This document shows positions 50,761 to 62,606 of a stretch of DNA of 64,000 nt, one piece after another. The notes under the pieces were generated by a model. The model searched no databases, was not told where the DNA came from, and worked only from the letters and a program-made list of their open reading frames with translations. Position 1 is the stretch's first letter. Each line of letters starts with the position of its first letter. Made by a program: the position numbers and the translations under genes. Location: NCBI RefSeq assembly GCF_011064285.1, contig NZ_CP049331.1:2542001-2606000 (forward strand). Direction: 5' to 3'. Origin of the DNA: Vibrio ziniensis (GTDB lineage Bacteria > Pseudomonadota > Gammaproteobacteria > Enterobacterales > Vibrionaceae).

Positions 50761-53451
50761 TCAGATCTTTCCGTGGCACTGTTTGTACTTCTTGCCTGAA
50801 CCACATGGGCAAGGCTCATTACGCCCCACCTTACGCTCTGCTGATGCATCGCTTCCGCTGGTATCACTACCTTCGTGCTGAGCTTGGCTCATACGTGCAG
50901 CCTGTTCAGCTTGAGCACGGCGCTGTGCTTCCATACGTTCAACTTCTTCTTGTTGTTGAACACGTACTTTAGAAAGAATAGCGATCACGTCTGATTTTAA
51001 TGACTCTAGAAGTTCTTCAAACAGTTCAAACGATTCGCGCTTGTACTCTTGTTTAGGGTTCTTCTGAGCATAACCACGTAGGTGGATCCCTTGACGCAAG
51101 TGATCCATCGCTGCAAGGTGTTCTTTCCAAAGCGTATCCAGAGTCTGTAACATTACAGATTTCTCAAAGTTACGCATTACAGAAGCACCAACCACTTCTT
51201 CTTTATTCTTATAAACCGTTACCGAGTTTTCTAGAATACGTTCACGAAGTGCTTCTTCATACAGCTTGTCATCTTCATCTAACCAAGACTGGATAGGAAG
51301 CTCAAGGTCGAAATCATGCTTCAAGCGATCTGTAAGGCCTGCGATATCCCACATGTCATCAAGTGATTGTGGCGGGATATACTGATCGATCAAAGCTGTT
51401 ATTACATCAACGCGGTTTTGTTCGATCATTTCGCTAATATCATCTGAGCTCATTAGCTCGTCACGTAGTTCGTAAACCACACGACGTTGATCGTTAGCCA
51501 CGTCATCGTATTCTAAAAGCTGCTTACGGATGTCAAAGTTACGACCTTCAACCTTACGTTGAGCTTTTTCGATTGAACGAGAAAGCATCTTAGATTCGAT
51601 CGCCTCACCTTCTTCCATACCGCTTTGGATCAAGCTGGCCATACGATCAGAAGTGAAAATACGTAGTAATGTATCTTCCATTGACAGATAGAAACGAGAT
51701 GAACCCGCATCACCTTGACGACCAGAACGACCACGCAACTGGTTATCGATACGACGTGATTCGTGCCGCTCTGTACCAATGATGTGCAGACCACCAGCTT
51801 CTAACACTTGATCGTGTACATTACGCCATTCGGCTTTAATCGCACCAATTTGTTCTTGTGTTGGATTATCTAGTGACTCAACTTGCATCTGCCAGCTACC
51901 ACCAAGCACAATGTCCGTACCACGACCGGCCATGTTAGTTGCGATAGTTACGGCACCAGGTTTACCTGCTTCAGCAACGATTTCTGCTTCTTTTTCATGG
52001 AACTTCGCGTTTAGTACGCTGTGTTTGATCTTCGCTTTCTTCAGCGCATTAGATAGGAGTTCAGATTTTTCAATCGATACCGTACCAACCAGTACTGGCT
52101 GACCTTTCTCAACACACTTCTTAATCTCTTCTATAATCGCCGCGAATTTTTCCGCTTCTGTACGGTACACCATATCCGGCATATCGTTACGAATCATAGG
52201 TTTGTTAGTTGGAATAACCACAGTTTCCAAACCATAGATTTGTTGGAATTCGAACGCTTCAGTATCTGCTGTACCTGTCATACCTGACAGTTTTTCGTAT
52301 AAACGGAAGTAGTTCTGGAAGGTAATCGATGCCAGTGTTTGGTTTTCGTTCTGGATCTTAACACCTTCTTTTGCTTCAACAGCTTGATGCAAACCGTCTG
52401 ACCAACGACGACCAGGCATAGTACGACCTGTGTGTTCATCGACGATAACAACTTCACCATCATCGGTGACAATGTAGTCGACGTTTTTCTCAAACAAAAC
52501 GTGAGCACGTAGAGCTGCATTCACATGGTGAAGCAAACTGATATTAGCAGGAGAGTAAAGTGTATCACCCTCTTGCATTAAGCCATTCTTAACTAGAATC
52601 TCTTCAACAAATTCTTGACCGTTTTCAGTCAGATACACTTGTTTAGATTTCTCATCTACAGTGTAGTGGCCATCACCACGGTATTCTTCAGAATCTTCTT
52701 TATCTTGACGTTGCAAAGATGGAATTAACACGTTAATACGAGTGTATAACTCAGAGCTATCTTCGGCTGGACCAGAGATAATTAACGGTGTACGAGCTTC
52801 ATCGATAAGAATAGAGTCCACTTCATCGACAACAGCAAAGAAACGTTCGCGTTGCACACGGTCTTCTGGACGGAATGCCATGTTGTCACGCAGGTAGTCG
52901 AAACCAAACTCGTTATTTGTTCCGTAAAGAATATCTGCTTTGTAAGCTTCTTTTTTGGCTGGTGGCGACATGTTAGGCACGTTTATGCCAACAGTCAGAC
53001 CAAGGAATTCGAATAGTGGGCGGTTTGTTTCAGCGTCACGCTTAGCTAGGTAGTCGTTCACGGTAACAATGTGAACGCCTTTACTTGGTAAAGCATTTAA
53101 ATACGCAGGCAGAGTTGCCGTCAGTGTTTTACCTTCACCTGTGCGCATCTCGGCGATTCGGCCGCCGTTAAGAACCATACCACCGATTAGCTGTACGTCG
53201 AAATGACGCATGCCAAACACACGTTTTGAAGCTTCACGGACCGTTGCAAATGCTTCTGGAAGTAATTGGTCTAAGTTTTCACCTTGCTCAAGACGTTGAC
53301 GGAATTCTACCGTTTTCGCCTTTAGCTCTTCATCGGACAGAGCTTCAAATGCAGGCTCGTAATTATTAATTTCTTTTACAATTTTTCTTAGACGGCGTAG
53401 TGTTCGGTCGTTTCGACTACCAACCACTTTTGTCAGTAACTTAGTTATCAT
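50761..53451 (-). CDS. secA: Preprotein translocase ATPase SecA
   Basis: Motor that pushes secretory proteins through SecYEG. The 896-residue protein has Walker [13 protein letters not shown] near 100-110, [15 protein letters not shown] (DEAD motor), the helicase motifs [14 protein letters not shown] and [17 protein letters not shown], and the C-terminal zinc tail [18 protein letters not shown]. The start [15 protein letters not shown] is conserved. A hairpin AGATCG-TCCG-CGATCT lies 24-39 bases upstream of the ATG. No secM-like arrest gene is seen upstream; instead dciA is divergent. Confidence 0.99.
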   Translation of the reverse strand: MITKLLTKVVGSRNDRTLRRLRKIVKEINNYEPAFEALSDEELKAKTVEFRQRLEQGENLDQLLPEAFATVREASKRVFGMRHFDVQLIGGMVLNGGRIAEMRTGEGKTLTATLPAYLNALPSKGVHIVTVNDYLAKRDAETNRPLFEFLGLTVGINVPNMSPPAKKEAYKADILYGTNNEFGFDYLRDNMAFRPEDRVQRERFFAVVDEVDSILIDEARTPLIISGPAEDSSELYTRINVLIPSLQRQDKEDSEEYRGDGHYTVDEKSKQVYLTENGQEFVEEILVKNGLMQEGDTLYSPANISLLHHVNAALRAHVLFEKNVDYIVTDDGEVVIVDEHTGRTMPGRRWSDGLHQAVEAKEGVKIQNENQTLASITFQNYFRLYEKLSGMTGTADTEAFEFQQIYGLETVVIPTNKPMIRNDMPDMVYRTEAEKFAAIIEEIKKCVEKGQPVLVGTVSIEKSELLSNALKKAKIKHSVLNAKFHEKEAEIVAEAGKPGAVTIATNMAGRGTDIVLGGSWQMQVESLDNPTQEQIGAIKAEWRNVHDQVLEAGGLHIIGTERHESRRIDNQLRGRSGRQGDAGSSRFYLSMEDTLLRIFTSDRMASLIQSGMEEGEAIESKMLSRSIEKAQRKVEGRNFDIRKQLLEYDDVANDQRRVVYELRDELMSSDDISEMIEQNRVDVITALIDQYIPPQSLDDMWDIAGLTDRLKHDFDLELPIQSWLDEDDKLYEEALRERILENSVTVYKNKEEVVGASVMRNFEKSVMLQTLDTLWKEHLAAMDHLRQGIHLRGYAQKNPKQEYKRESFELFEELLESLKSDVIAILSKVRVQQQEEVERMEAQRRAQAEQAARMSQAQHEGSDTSGSDASAERKVGRNEPCPCGSGKKYKQCHGKI

Positions 53452-53793
53452 TTGTTGTGAATCTCTCTTTGCTTAGATCGTCCGCGATCTCTTAATGCCT
53501 TCAGTCTCTACCTGTTTTCAACTAAGGATACTGAGATAAATCATGTATCTTTTGATATTGTGATGATGACGTTTATTTTCAAGACACTAAATTTATTAAG
53601 TGGCGCATAGTTTAAGTAATTTTTCGTTCAACAACCAATAACATTAGAGCTTGTTGGCTCTTAGCTTTGCATTTTGTGCACTAAGCCTAATGTTTTACGG
53701 TATTTGGAACCCAATAATCTCTGTTTAATCGCTCATTTCAGTCAACAGTAATTCGTTATAGAATATCTCTGAGCTTTACAAGAGGAGTGCGGA
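53452..53793. other. secA/dciA divergent spacer
   Basis: A 342-base spacer. It holds the hairpin AGATCG-TCCG-CGATCT at 53475-53490 in the secA leader and otherwise AT-rich sequence with no clear promoter or gene. The upstream secM gene of E. coli is absent. Confidence 0.6.
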
Positions 53794-54252
53794 ATGCGAG
53801 ATCATCGCCCCACAACGACAGATGAATTGATCGAATCATCTCGGCTGAGTAAGTTACAACAGCACGCCAAAGAGATCATCCAGATCAACCTAATATTGCA
53901 AACACTGTTACCTAAAGGAATTGAACCGCATATTAGGGCGGCAAACGTCCGTGGCGGACATTTAGTGCTAGAAGCAGCAAGCGCTTCGATCAAAATGAAA
54001 GTGGACTACGATCGGCTAAATATTCTCAATCAGCTGCGAACCCAAGGCTTCGGTAAGCTAATCAGCATTGAAATAAAGATCAATCCAGCGATCTACCGTC
54101 CCCAAAAAGGGGCAAGAGAGGATCAAAAAGAGGCAATTCCTCGCCCACCGCTGTCAGAGAATGCCGCCTCGTCTCTATTAATGATCGCACAAAACGCCAA
54201 TCCAAAAGTTAAACAACGTTTAGAAAACATCGCTAAACTGGCAAAGAAATAG
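53794..54252 (+). CDS. dciA: Replicative helicase loader DciA (DUF721)
   Basis: A 152-residue DUF721 protein. The N-terminal half (HAKEIIQINLILQTLLPKGI to KLISIEIKINP) is the KH-like DUF721 domain; the rest is a basic, proline-containing tail (PAIYRPQKGAREDQKEAIPRPPL) and a C-terminal helix. DciA, studied in V. cholerae, helps load the replicative helicase DnaB in bacteria lacking DnaC or DnaI. GAGGAG lies before the ATG. The position beside secA and lpxC is conserved in gammaproteobacteria, from memory. Confidence 0.88.
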   Translation: MRDHRPTTTDELIESSRLSKLQQHAKEIIQINLILQTLLPKGIEPHIRAANVRGGHLVLEAASASIKMKVDYDRLNILNQLRTQGFGKLISIEIKINPAIYRPQKGAREDQKEAIPRPPLSENAASSLLMIAQNANPKVKQRLENIAKLAKK

Positions 54253-54297
54253 CCGCTAGAAAGTTGTAGCAACTTCCCATTACGGCAGATATAAAAA

Positions 54298-54318
54298 AAG
54301 CCAGACTTAGTCTGGCTT
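54298..54318 (-). terminator. Rho-independent terminator between lpxC and dciA
   Basis: AAGCCAGAC-TAA-GTCTGGCTT followed on the minus strand by TTTTTAT, ending lpxC. A second small hairpin AAGTTG-TAG-CAACTT (54261-54275) lies between it and the dciA stop. Confidence 0.9.
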
Positions 54319-54340
54319 CTTAAAATCTTCAAAAATCGTA

Positions 54341-55258
54341 TTACGCTAAAACCATATTCGGTTCTGCAAACGCTACTGGTGAACCAACTTCCTCTTCGAA
54401 AGTTGCCCATTCCCAAGCTTCTTGATCTGCTAACACTTTACGTAGTAATTGGTTATTCAGACCATGACCTGATTTATAAGCGCTAAACTCACCCACAATT
54501 GCATGACCACACATGTACAAGTCACCAATAGCATCAAGTACTTTGTGAGTAACGAATTCGTTAGCAAAACGCAGACCTTCTTCGTTCAAGATGCGGTAAT
54601 CATCCAAAACGATAGCACAGTCAAAACTACCACCTAGACATAGGTTTTGTGACTGTAAGTATTCGATATCACGCATGAACCCGAAAGTACGAGCACGAGA
54701 AATCTCTTTGATAAAGCCTTGAGTCGAGAAATCAAACACTAAGTGTTGATCATCACCATCGATTGCTGGGTGATCAAACTCGATTTGGAAATCCATTTTG
54801 AAGCCGTTATGTGGACGCATTTCTGCCCACTTATCACCATCTTCAAAGCGAACTGGCTTTTTAATACGGATGAATCGCTTAGCTGCGTTTTGCGTTTCGA
54901 TACCAGCTTGTTGTAGCAGGTACACGAACGGGCTCGCACTACCATCCATAATTGGAATTTCAGGAGCATCTACTTCGATGATAACGTTATCAACACCCAT
55001 ACCAGCAAGAGCGGCACTTAAGTGCTCAACTGTAGAGATACGAACGCCTTCATCGTTTACTAACGCTGTACATAACATAGTGTCACGTACAGATTCAGGA
55101 TCAGCTGGGAAATCAACTGGTGGATTTAAGTCAGTACGACGGTAAATAATACCTGTGTTTGCTGCGGCTGGGCGTAGAGTAAGTGTGACTTTACGACCAG
55201 AGTGGAGACCCACACCAGTTGTTTTCACTATCTCTTTCAGAGTACGTTGTCTGATCAT
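54341..55258 (-). CDS. lpxC: UDP-3-O-acyl-N-acetylglucosamine deacetylase
   Basis: Zinc enzyme for the first committed step of lipid A synthesis. Zinc ligands His79 ([14 protein letters not shown]), His238 and Asp242 ([10 protein letters not shown]) and the general-base His265 (SGHGLNN) are at the E. coli positions. The N-terminus [19 protein letters not shown] is typical, length 305. In many relatives the C-terminus, here ending [13 protein letters not shown], influences turnover by FtsH. It ends the division cluster, 97 bases after ftsZ. Confidence 0.99.
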   Translation of the reverse strand: MIRQRTLKEIVKTTGVGLHSGRKVTLTLRPAAANTGIIYRRTDLNPPVDFPADPESVRDTMLCTALVNDEGVRISTVEHLSAALAGMGVDNVIIEVDAPEIPIMDGSASPFVYLLQQAGIETQNAAKRFIRIKKPVRFEDGDKWAEMRPHNGFKMDFQIEFDHPAIDGDDQHLVFDFSTQGFIKEISRARTFGFMRDIEYLQSQNLCLGGSFDCAIVLDDYRILNEEGLRFANEFVTHKVLDAIGDLYMCGHAIVGEFSAYKSGHGLNNQLLRKVLADQEAWEWATFEEEVGSPVAFAEPNMVLA

Positions 55259-55288
55259 CTGCTTGCCTCTAATTTAATGCCACAAAGC

Positions 55289-55312
55289 TCGGTCGGTATT
55301 GTTACCGACCGA
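55289..55312 (-). terminator. Hairpin between ftsZ and lpxC
   Basis: TCGGTCGGTA and TACCGACCGA pair perfectly around 4 bases. The minus-strand tail (GCTTTGTGG) is a weak T run, so it may attenuate rather than end the division-cluster transcript. Confidence 0.55.
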
Positions 55313-55355
55313 CATATTACCAAAATTATGAACACTGTCAAATTGTGGCGGTATT

Positions 55356-56570
55356 TTAATCAGCCTGACGACGTAAAAAAGCAGGAATATCAAGATATCC
55401 GCTCTCTTTCTCTGGCTTAGGTGCAACATTTTGCCCCGAGCCTGACGTTGAAGAGATGCTTGGCGCCGGCGAAGATTGTACTTTAACTTCTGCTTTTTCA
55501 TGCAAAGGTTGTGCCGTCTTCTCTTCTACTTTTGCCGCTACTGTTACTTGTTGTACTGCAGTTGGTGAAACTTTCGCTTTACCGCCAGCAACAAGAGTAA
55601 TATCAGGTTTTCTCTCGTTACCAATACCTGTAGCCACAACAGTTACGCGGATCTCATCTGCCATATCAGGATCTAACGACGTACCGATAACGACAGTCGC
55701 ATTGTCAGAAGCAAATGCTTTAACAGTGTTACCAACCGTTTCGAATTCATCCAGTCTCATATCAAGACCTGCAGTGATGTTAACCAATACGCCGCGAGCA
55801 CCTGCAAGATCGATATCCTCAAGTAGAGGGCTTGAAATTGCCATTTCTGCCGCTTCTTCAGCGCGGTCTTCACCTTTAGCAATACCACTACCCATCATAG
55901 CGTGGCCCATTTCAGACATCACTGTTCGTACGTCTGCAAAGTCCACGTTAATCATACCTGGGCGAGTGATAAGCTCTGCAATCCCTTGTACTGCATTTTT
56001 AAGTACGTCATTCGCGCTAGCAAAGGCTTCAAGTAAAGTGATACCACGACCCAGTACTTTCAACAGTTTTTCATTTGGAATGGTAATTAAAGAGTCAACA
56101 TGTTTAGAAAGCTCTTCAATTCCTTGCTCAGCAAATGCAAGACGTTTTTTACCTTCGAAGCTAAATGGCTTAGTCACTACAGCAACGGTTAAGATGCCCA
56201 GTTCTTTTGCCACTTCAGCAATTACAGGAGCAGCACCAGTACCGGTACCGCCTCCCATACCAGCTGCGATAAACACCATATCGGCGCCAGCGAGCAATTC
56301 TTTAATTCTATCTCGGCTTTCTAGAGCTGCATCACGTCCCACTTGAGGGTTAGCACCCGCCCCCAAACCTTTAGTGATATCACCACCGATTTGAATGACG
56401 CTGCTTACGCTGGTTTTGCGAAGTGCTTGCGCATCCGTGTTGATACTGATGAATTCCACGCCTTCAATGGACTCACGCACCATATGTTCAACAGCGTTAC
56501 CACCGCCGCCACCAACTCCAACAACTTTAATTACCGCGTCGTCAGACATTTCCATCATCGGTTCAAACAT
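55356..56570 (-). CDS. ftsZ: Cell division GTPase FtsZ
   Basis: Tubulin homologue forming the division ring. [14 protein letters not shown] near 17-30, the tubulin signature [18 protein letters not shown] near 106-123 and the T7 loop region [17 protein letters not shown] are intact. A variable linker of about 60 residues (rich in Val, Lys, Pro and Ser) precedes the conserved C-terminal peptide [13 protein letters not shown], which binds FtsA and ZipA. Length 404. It follows ftsA by 30 bases. Confidence 0.99.
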   Translation of the reverse strand: MFEPMMEMSDDAVIKVVGVGGGGGNAVEHMVRESIEGVEFISINTDAQALRKTSVSSVIQIGGDITKGLGAGANPQVGRDAALESRDRIKELLAGADMVFIAAGMGGGTGTGAAPVIAEVAKELGILTVAVVTKPFSFEGKKRLAFAEQGIEELSKHVDSLITIPNEKLLKVLGRGITLLEAFASANDVLKNAVQGIAELITRPGMINVDFADVRTVMSEMGHAMMGSGIAKGEDRAEEAAEMAISSPLLEDIDLAGARGVLVNITAGLDMRLDEFETVGNTVKAFASDNATVVIGTSLDPDMADEIRVTVVATGIGNERKPDITLVAGGKAKVSPTAVQQVTVAAKVEEKTAQPLHEKAEVKVQSSPAPSISSTSGSGQNVAPKPEKESGYLDIPAFLRRQAD

Positions 56571-56600
56571 GTGTTATCTCCGTTTTTCCTGCAACTCAGG

Positions 56601-57863
56601 TTAAAACTCTTTTTGTATCCAATTACGCAAACGACCAAACATACTAGACACTGACTGGCGCTTAGGCTCTTGATACTCAATGTCATCATTAATTTGACTG
56701 TCTTTCGCGTAATGAAGTAAACCAACTGCCGTAGAATGATACGGCTCTTTAACGTAATCAGTAAGTCCACTCACCTCGAGCGGCTTACCTACCCTAACTT
56801 GATTGCGGAATACGCGTTCAGCGCATTCCACTAAACCTTCTATTTGCGAAGCACCACCCGTTAACACTACTCCAGCTGCTAAATGATGTTTAATGCCTTC
56901 TTTTCGCAAGTTTTCTTGGACTGTATCAATTGCTTGGTTAACTAAGCCCATTAATTCAGTGTAGCGAGGTTCGATCACTTCAGACAAGGTTTGACGTTGT
57001 AAACTCCGGGATGGCCTACCGCCTACACTCGGAACATTAACAGTATCATCCTTACTCACTAACTCACTTAACGCGCAACCATACTTAACTTTTATTTCTT
57101 CAGCGTCGTTTACTGGTGTACCAAATGCAAACGCTATATCGCTTGTTACCGCATTGCCTGCGTATGAGAAAACTTCTGTGTGTCGAAGAGCGCCACCAGT
57201 CCAAATCGCAATATCCATTGTACCAGCACCAATATCAATGACACACACGCCAAGCTCTCGCTCATCGTCAGTAATCACTGCATTACTTGCCGCTAATCCT
57301 GAATACACTAACTGCTCAACTTTCAATCCGCAACGTTCAACTGCTTTAATAATATTTCTTGCCATATCACTATGGCAGGTAATCAGATGCACACTCACTT
57401 CCATACGTACACCTGATAATCCTAGCGGATTTTTTATACCTTCTTGATAATCAATCGTAAATTCTTGAGGAATAACATGCAAAATACGCTGTTCCTCACT
57501 AATTTTGATCGACTTCGCGGTATGAATGGCACGATCCATATCTTCTTGGGAGACTTCCCCTTCAGAAATAGTACCCATGCCTTTTTCAATTCTACTCATA
57601 ATATGTCGACCAGAGATCGACAGAAATACATTACTAATTTGGCATTCAGCCATTAATTCAGCTTGGTCAATGGCACGTTGAACGGATTTAACCACTGATT
57701 CAAGATCATTTACACCGCCTTTATCCATTCCACGGGATGGGCTTGTACCTGCACCAATGATATTAATTTGACCGTCAGGAAGTAGTTCACCAACTAAAGC
57801 AGAAACGGTGGCTGTGCCTATATCGAGACCTACAATTAATTTGTCATCAGCTGTTTTACTCAT
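56601..57863 (-). CDS. ftsA: Cell division protein FtsA
   Basis: Actin-like ATPase that ties FtsZ to the membrane. LIVGLDIGTATVSALVGE near the N-terminus is the phosphate-1 loop, VIDIGAGTMDIAIW near 205 the second, and GVVLTGGASQIEGL near 335 the adenosine motif. The C-terminal amphipathic helix (SSMFGRLRNWIQKEF) is the membrane anchor. Start overlaps the ftsQ end by 8 bases, so translation is coupled. Length 420. Confidence 0.99.
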   Translation of the reverse strand: MSKTADDKLIVGLDIGTATVSALVGELLPDGQINIIGAGTSPSRGMDKGGVNDLESVVKSVQRAIDQAELMAECQISNVFLSISGRHIMSRIEKGMGTISEGEVSQEDMDRAIHTAKSIKISEEQRILHVIPQEFTIDYQEGIKNPLGLSGVRMEVSVHLITCHSDMARNIIKAVERCGLKVEQLVYSGLAASNAVITDDERELGVCVIDIGAGTMDIAIWTGGALRHTEVFSYAGNAVTSDIAFAFGTPVNDAEEIKVKYGCALSELVSKDDTVNVPSVGGRPSRSLQRQTLSEVIEPRYTELMGLVNQAIDTVQENLRKEGIKHHLAAGVVLTGGASQIEGLVECAERVFRNQVRVGKPLEVSGLTDYVKEPYHSTAVGLLHYAKDSQINDDIEYQEPKRQSVSSMFGRLRNWIQKEF

Positions 57864-58605
57864 CTGTGCTCTCTTGCGCTAATTCTTGCTCAGGAAACCA
57901 ACCAACGGCTGCCCCTGTATCATATCTCAGGTCGATATAACTCACTCGTTCAGCATCATTACCTAGCTGCTTATAGAGTAAAAAGAAACGGTTAATTCGC
58001 TCTGCTAAGGACTCTTTTCCTAATTCTAAGCGAATGCCATTATCTAAAATAATTTGCCAAGCTCGGCGCTCATTTAATACCAGAGAGGATATATTTAAAC
58101 CTATCTGTTGAAATTTAGGACCATATTCTTTCCAGATATTCAAAACTTCAGGCGCAGTGCCATCTGGACCATATAGTTTTACGTGTTCTTCATTAACTTG
58201 AGCGATATCACCATTAAAGACAATACCCTTATCAGCAAGTAATGAATTACCATTCCAAATAGCTTTTACCTGATATTCAGTTAAAAATACCTTTATTGTA
58301 TCTGGCCACTGTTTGCGAATTGAAGCATGAGCCACCCAAGGAATTGACTGAGCACTCGATTGCAGCTCATTAATATCCTGCGACATAAACGTTCCAATAT
58401 GGTCAAGCTGACCAAAAGCACGCTGAACATCAAACGCGGATACATATTGTAAGTCACCTTGCAAAACTATCTTTGATAGCGGAAGCCTTTCTTCATCCCA
58501 CATCCAACTGATCGTCGAATACAGTAAAAAGCCAACCAACAACGCAACCAAAAGTAAGAAGCTACCGCCTGCGATATGCTCTCTGACTAATGGTGAACGG
58601 GACAT
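57856..58605 (-). CDS. ftsQ: Cell division protein FtsQ
   Basis: Bitopic division protein that recruits FtsL, FtsB and late proteins. One membrane helix (about residues 16-38), then the POTRA domain starting LSKIVLQGDLQYVSAFDVQRAFG and the beta domain with WKEYGPKFQQIGLNISSL. I take the ATG at 58605 (249 residues, MSRSPLVREHI) because AAGG lies 7 bases upstream. A TTG at 58638 would add 11 residues without a clear ribosome site. In E. coli ddlB lies between murC and ftsQ; here about 250 bases of non-coding sequence do. Confidence 0.95.
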   Translation of the reverse strand: MSRSPLVREHIAGGSFLLLVALLVGFLLYSTISWMWDEERLPLSKIVLQGDLQYVSAFDVQRAFGQLDHIGTFMSQDINELQSSAQSIPWVAHASIRKQWPDTIKVFLTEYQVKAIWNGNSLLADKGIVFNGDIAQVNEEHVKLYGPDGTAPEVLNIWKEYGPKFQQIGLNISSLVLNERRAWQIILDNGIRLELGKESLAERINRFFLLYKQLGNDAERVSYIDLRYDTGAAVGWFPEQELAQESTDE

Positions 58606-58853
58606 AATACGACCTTGAGAAAATGTACTATTTATCAAAGTTCGTTGTTCCTGCTGACGACTGGCAATTCAATTCCCTATTTCAATGTACAATAGAGGCA
58701 AAAGCAATAACTTTAGCATTGATGTGTCGACCTTTTGGGAACAACACAACCTACGGATTATACTGAGGACACTAAAACTATCAAATACTCAAATAAAGAA
58801 AACTGGTAGGAGTACCACTCAAATCACGAATGGCACACCTATAGGCAACAAAT

Positions 58854-60314
58854 TTAATATTTTTGCATCTTTTCAATATTTAGCTGCAAAGATTGTAAGT
58901 GCTTGGCTACTTTGCCTACATCACCAGCGCCTTGAGTCAGAACTAAGTCACCGTCTTGTAATACATTCGCTAATACAGCTGGCAAAGTCTTGCTGTCTGA
59001 AACGAAAATAGGATCGATTTTTCCTCGACTACGAATAGTCCGACAAAGTGAACGTCCATCAGCGCCTGCAATCGGCTTTTCACCTGCAGAATACACATCG
59101 AGCATAATCAGCACATCGACTTGCTCAAGTACATTGGCAAAATCATCATAGAGATCGCGGGTACGAGTATAACGGTGAGGCTGGAAAATCATCACCAGAC
59201 GTTTATCTTCCCAACCGCTACGAGCCGCTTTGATGGTTACATCGACTTCTGTTGGATGGTGGCCGTAATCATCCACTAACATTGCAACACCATTCCCAGT
59301 TTCAAACTCACCAAGATGGTCAAAACGACGACCAGTACCTTGAGTACTGATCAACGCTTTCAAAATTGCTTCATCACTAATGTCATCTTCCGTTGCTACT
59401 GCAATAGCGGCTGAAGCATTGAGCGCATTGTGACGACCTGGAATATTTAGTGTGATATCTAAGTTTTCTTTCCCTTGGCGAACAACGGTAAACTTACCTT
59501 GTTGTCCATACTGACGATAGTTTTCAATACGCACGTCAGCATCCTCAGAGAAACCATAAGTAATAACCTGACGACTAATACGTGGAATCAACTCACGAAC
59601 GACAGGATCATCAATACAAAGAATAGCTTGCCCATAAAAAGGAAGGTTATGCAGGAAATCGACAAAGGTTTGTTTTAAGGTTTCAAAGTCACCGCCATAG
59701 GTATCCATATGATCAGCTTCAATGTTAGTGACAATGGTTGCCATTGGTTGCAAATGCAAGAATGAAGCATCACTCTCATCAGCTTCTGCAATCAACACTC
59801 GGCTAGATCCTAAACGAGCATTAGTACCTGCGCTTTTAACCAAGCCACCATTGACAAAAGTCGGATCCATCCCAGCTTCAGAGTAGATTTGTGTCACTAG
59901 AGCAGTAGTGGTCGTTTTGCCGTGAGTGCCCGCTACAGCGATACCATGACGGAAACGCATCAATTCAGCCAACATTTCAGCACGACGAACAATGGGAATA
60001 CGCTTTTCGCGCGCAGCTTGAATTTCAGGGTTCTGTTCGTTGATCGCCGTTGATACAACCACGACACTCGCTTGATCAACATTCGAATCCTGATGACCAA
60101 TAAATACTGTTGCACCAATACTTTCTAAACGTTCCGTTACTGCATTCGCAGAGATGTCAGAACCTGTGATTTGATAGCCTTCATTAAGTAAAACTTCCGC
60201 TATGCCGCTCATACCTGCACCACCGATACCAATAAAATGAATGCATTTAACTCGGCGCATTTCAGGCACCATTGCTCGGATTTGAGCTAAGTCTTGAGTA
60301 TGTTTGATCGTCAT
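58854..60314 (-). CDS. murC: UDP-N-acetylmuramate--L-alanine ligase
   Basis: Adds the first alanine of the peptidoglycan stem peptide, using [20 protein letters not shown] near 26-42 binds the UDP part, [13 protein letters not shown] near 120 binds ATP and [16 protein letters not shown] sequence ([11 protein letters not shown]) and EADESDASF continue the Mur ligase core. The ATG at 60314 (486 residues) has GAGA 8 bases upstream and yields the normal [13 protein letters not shown] start; a longer frame runs into murG. Starts 11 bases after the murG stop. Confidence 0.98.
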   Translation of the reverse strand: MTIKHTQDLAQIRAMVPEMRRVKCIHFIGIGGAGMSGIAEVLLNEGYQITGSDISANAVTERLESIGATVFIGHQDSNVDQASVVVVSTAINEQNPEIQAAREKRIPIVRRAEMLAELMRFRHGIAVAGTHGKTTTTALVTQIYSEAGMDPTFVNGGLVKSAGTNARLGSSRVLIAEADESDASFLHLQPMATIVTNIEADHMDTYGGDFETLKQTFVDFLHNLPFYGQAILCIDDPVVRELIPRISRQVITYGFSEDADVRIENYRQYGQQGKFTVVRQGKENLDITLNIPGRHNALNASAAIAVATEDDISDEAILKALISTQGTGRRFDHLGEFETGNGVAMLVDDYGHHPTEVDVTIKAARSGWEDKRLVMIFQPHRYTRTRDLYDDFANVLEQVDVLIMLDVYSAGEKPIAGADGRSLCRTIRSRGKIDPIFVSDSKTLPAVLANVLQDGDLVLTQGAGDVGKVAKHLQSLQLNIEKMQKY

Positions 60315-60324
60315 GAATAGGTTC

Positions 60325-61389
60325 TCATTTCTCAGTAAGAGCGATAATAGCATTAGCCACCACTTGGTCTGCATCTAATTTAGCAGCTTTGCGGGCTTTG
60401 TTGGCCATATCTAATAATTGGATTCGTTCGAGCTCTGCGATAGTTTGTGCCAGCTTTTCAACCGTCAGCTGCGGTTGTTCGATCATTTTGGCGGCGCCGC
60501 ACTCAACTAAATGATCTGCATTCAATGCTTGCTGTCTATCTTTGTGCATGAATGGAATGAAAATAGCAGCAACACCAGCAGCTGACACTTCTGAAACCGT
60601 TAACGCTCCAGAGCGGCAAACTAACAAATCTGCCCAAGCATACGCCTGCGCTACATCATCAATAAATTCGGTTACTTGGAAGTTTTTCGCACCAGCAGTT
60701 TGGTAGACCAGTTCAACTTCCGCTTGATTATCTTTACCCGCCTGATGACGAACTTCATAGTCTTCACCCAATTTAGCCATCACTTGTGGTAGTGTTTGGT
60801 TGAGGATTCTTGCTCCTTGGCTTCCTCCCATCACAAGCACACGAATAGGACCACTGCGCTCAGCTAGACGCTGATTTGGCTCAGGCAGTTCAACAACATC
60901 TGTACGTACAGGATTTCCGACTACTGGTGCATTTGGAAATGCTCCTTTAAAAGCCTGGAATACGCGCGATGCAATTTTCGATAACCACTGGTTAGTTAAA
61001 CCCGCAACAGCATTCTGTTCATGCAAAACTACTGGAATGCCTTGCATCCACGCAGCAACTCCACCCGGGCCACTAACGTATCCACCCATGCCAAGTACCA
61101 CATCTGGCTGCCATTTTTTGATATGACGGCGAGCCTGCATGATGGCATTGATAATTTGAAAAGGTGCTTTAATTAAGCGAGTCACACCTTGTCCACGTAA
61201 TCCTTTGACTCGAATAAAATCAATCTCGATACCATGCTTCGGCACTAAGTCAGCTTCCATACGGTCAGATGTACCTAACCAACGGATTTCCCATCCTTGC
61301 TGCTGAAGTTTTTTCGCAACTGCAAGTCCTGGGAAAACATGACCGCCAGTGCCACCGGCCATCACCATCAAACGTTTCTTATTCTTCAT
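60325..61389 (-). CDS. murG: Lipid II-forming N-acetylglucosamine transferase
   Basis: Membrane-associated GT28 glycosyltransferase that makes lipid II from lipid [20 protein letters not shown] is the lipid-side glycine loop, and [42 protein letters not shown] and [23 protein letters not shown] are the family motifs. Length 354. It overlaps the ftsW end by 11 bases. Confidence 0.99.
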   Translation of the reverse strand: MKNKKRLMVMAGGTGGHVFPGLAVAKKLQQQGWEIRWLGTSDRMEADLVPKHGIEIDFIRVKGLRGQGVTRLIKAPFQIINAIMQARRHIKKWQPDVVLGMGGYVSGPGGVAAWMQGIPVVLHEQNAVAGLTNQWLSKIASRVFQAFKGAFPNAPVVGNPVRTDVVELPEPNQRLAERSGPIRVLVMGGSQGARILNQTLPQVMAKLGEDYEVRHQAGKDNQAEVELVYQTAGAKNFQVTEFIDDVAQAYAWADLLVCRSGALTVSEVSAAGVAAIFIPFMHKDRQQALNADHLVECGAAKMIEQPQLTVEKLAQTIAELERIQLLDMANKARKAAKLDADQVVANAIIALTEK

Positions 61390-62569
61390 CAGTCATTTCT
61401 TCTAACTGTCGAACTCGCTCTACTCGGCATTCATGATCAATACGAAGCAAAATAGACACAGCTACCGACATAACAATTAAACTCGAACCGCCATAACTAA
61501 TCAGCGGTAAAGTAAGACCTTTTGTTGGCACCATACCTGCCGCAGCACCAACGTTAACTAGGGTTTGAAAAGCAAACCAGATCCCGATACTAAGAGCCAG
61601 ATATCCGCCAAATTGATGATCGTGTTCAAATGCTTTCTTACCAATAAAAGCCGCTTTTAGAACCAGACTAAAAATCAGCATTAAAATCAGTACCACACCG
61701 ACAAAGCCAAGTTCTTCACCAACCACAGCGAATACAAAGTCAGTATGCGCTTCCGGCAAATACTCTAGCTTTTGAATTGAGTTACCCAAACCTTGACCAA
61801 ACCACTCACCACGACCAAACGCCATCAGAGATTGTGTTAACTGGTAACCACTACCGAATGGATCATCCCAAGGGTCAAGGAAAGAAGTCACACGGCGAAT
61901 ACGATAGGGTTCTGCAGCGATCAGCCCAACAATCACCATTATTCCTGCCACCATTAAGGCGAGGAATTGGGATAACTTTGCACCGGCAATAAACAGCATG
62001 CCAAACAAGGTCACTAGCATTACAACCACAGTACCTAAGTCCGGTTGAAGCAGCAGTAATACTGCTAACGCCATAAACACCAAAATAGGTTTAATGAATC
62101 CGCCAAAGAAAGTCTCTCGAACTTCATCCTGCTTACGGACTAAATAACCCGACATAAAAATGAACAGAGATAGCTTTGCTATTTCAGCAGGCTGTAAGTT
62201 AAACAGTCCTAAAGGGATCCAGCGTGAAGCACCATTGACGGATTTACCAATGACTAACACCACAACCAGCAACACGAAAGAGGCAGATAACAATGCAGAG
62301 CTGTACTGTGACCATCTCTGCATCGGTATTTGCAAAATGACGGATGAGGTAATCAATGCCAACAACAAAAACAGTGCATGACGAAACATAAAATGGAACG
62401 GCTGATCCGTGAGTCTTGAACTGATAGGAAACGAAGCAGACGTCACCATCACAAGACCAATCAACATTAAACCTAATGCTATCCAGACGAGTTGGCGATC
62501 AAACAAAGCCTCTGGTGAAGATGTTCTTAGCCATTTATGAATAGAATTTATTGGTTTAAATCGTCCCAA
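61379..62569 (-). CDS. ftsW: Septal peptidoglycan glycosyltransferase FtsW
   Basis: SEDS-family polymerase acting with FtsI at the septum; about ten membrane helices. [10 protein letters not shown], the loop with [29 protein letters not shown] (catalytic Asp region) and [17 protein letters not shown] are hallmarks. The start is a TTG at 62569 with AAGG 8 bases upstream, giving 396 residues; the N-terminus is shorter than in E. coli. It lies 37 bases after murD and overlaps murG. Confidence 0.97.
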   Translation of the reverse strand: MGRFKPINSIHKWLRTSSPEALFDRQLVWIALGLMLIGLVMVTSASFPISSRLTDQPFHFMFRHALFLLLALITSSVILQIPMQRWSQYSSALLSASFVLLVVVLVIGKSVNGASRWIPLGLFNLQPAEIAKLSLFIFMSGYLVRKQDEVRETFFGGFIKPILVFMALAVLLLLQPDLGTVVVMLVTLFGMLFIAGAKLSQFLALMVAGIMVIVGLIAAEPYRIRRVTSFLDPWDDPFGSGYQLTQSLMAFGRGEWFGQGLGNSIQKLEYLPEAHTDFVFAVVGEELGFVGVVLILMLIFSLVLKAAFIGKKAFEHDHQFGGYLALSIGIWFAFQTLVNVGAAAGMVPTKGLTLPLISYGGSSLIVMSVAVSILLRIDHECRVERVRQLEEMTDEE

Positions 62570-62606
62570 AACATTACCTTTCGATTATGCAACTTACTCG
62601 CACAGA

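Noticed and set aside
55456..56346. Long open frame (about 296 codons) on the plus strand opposite ftsZ
   Set aside because: It lies fully inside ftsZ, is Ser/Ala/Pro-biased as antisense shadows are, and has no ribosome site or known motif.
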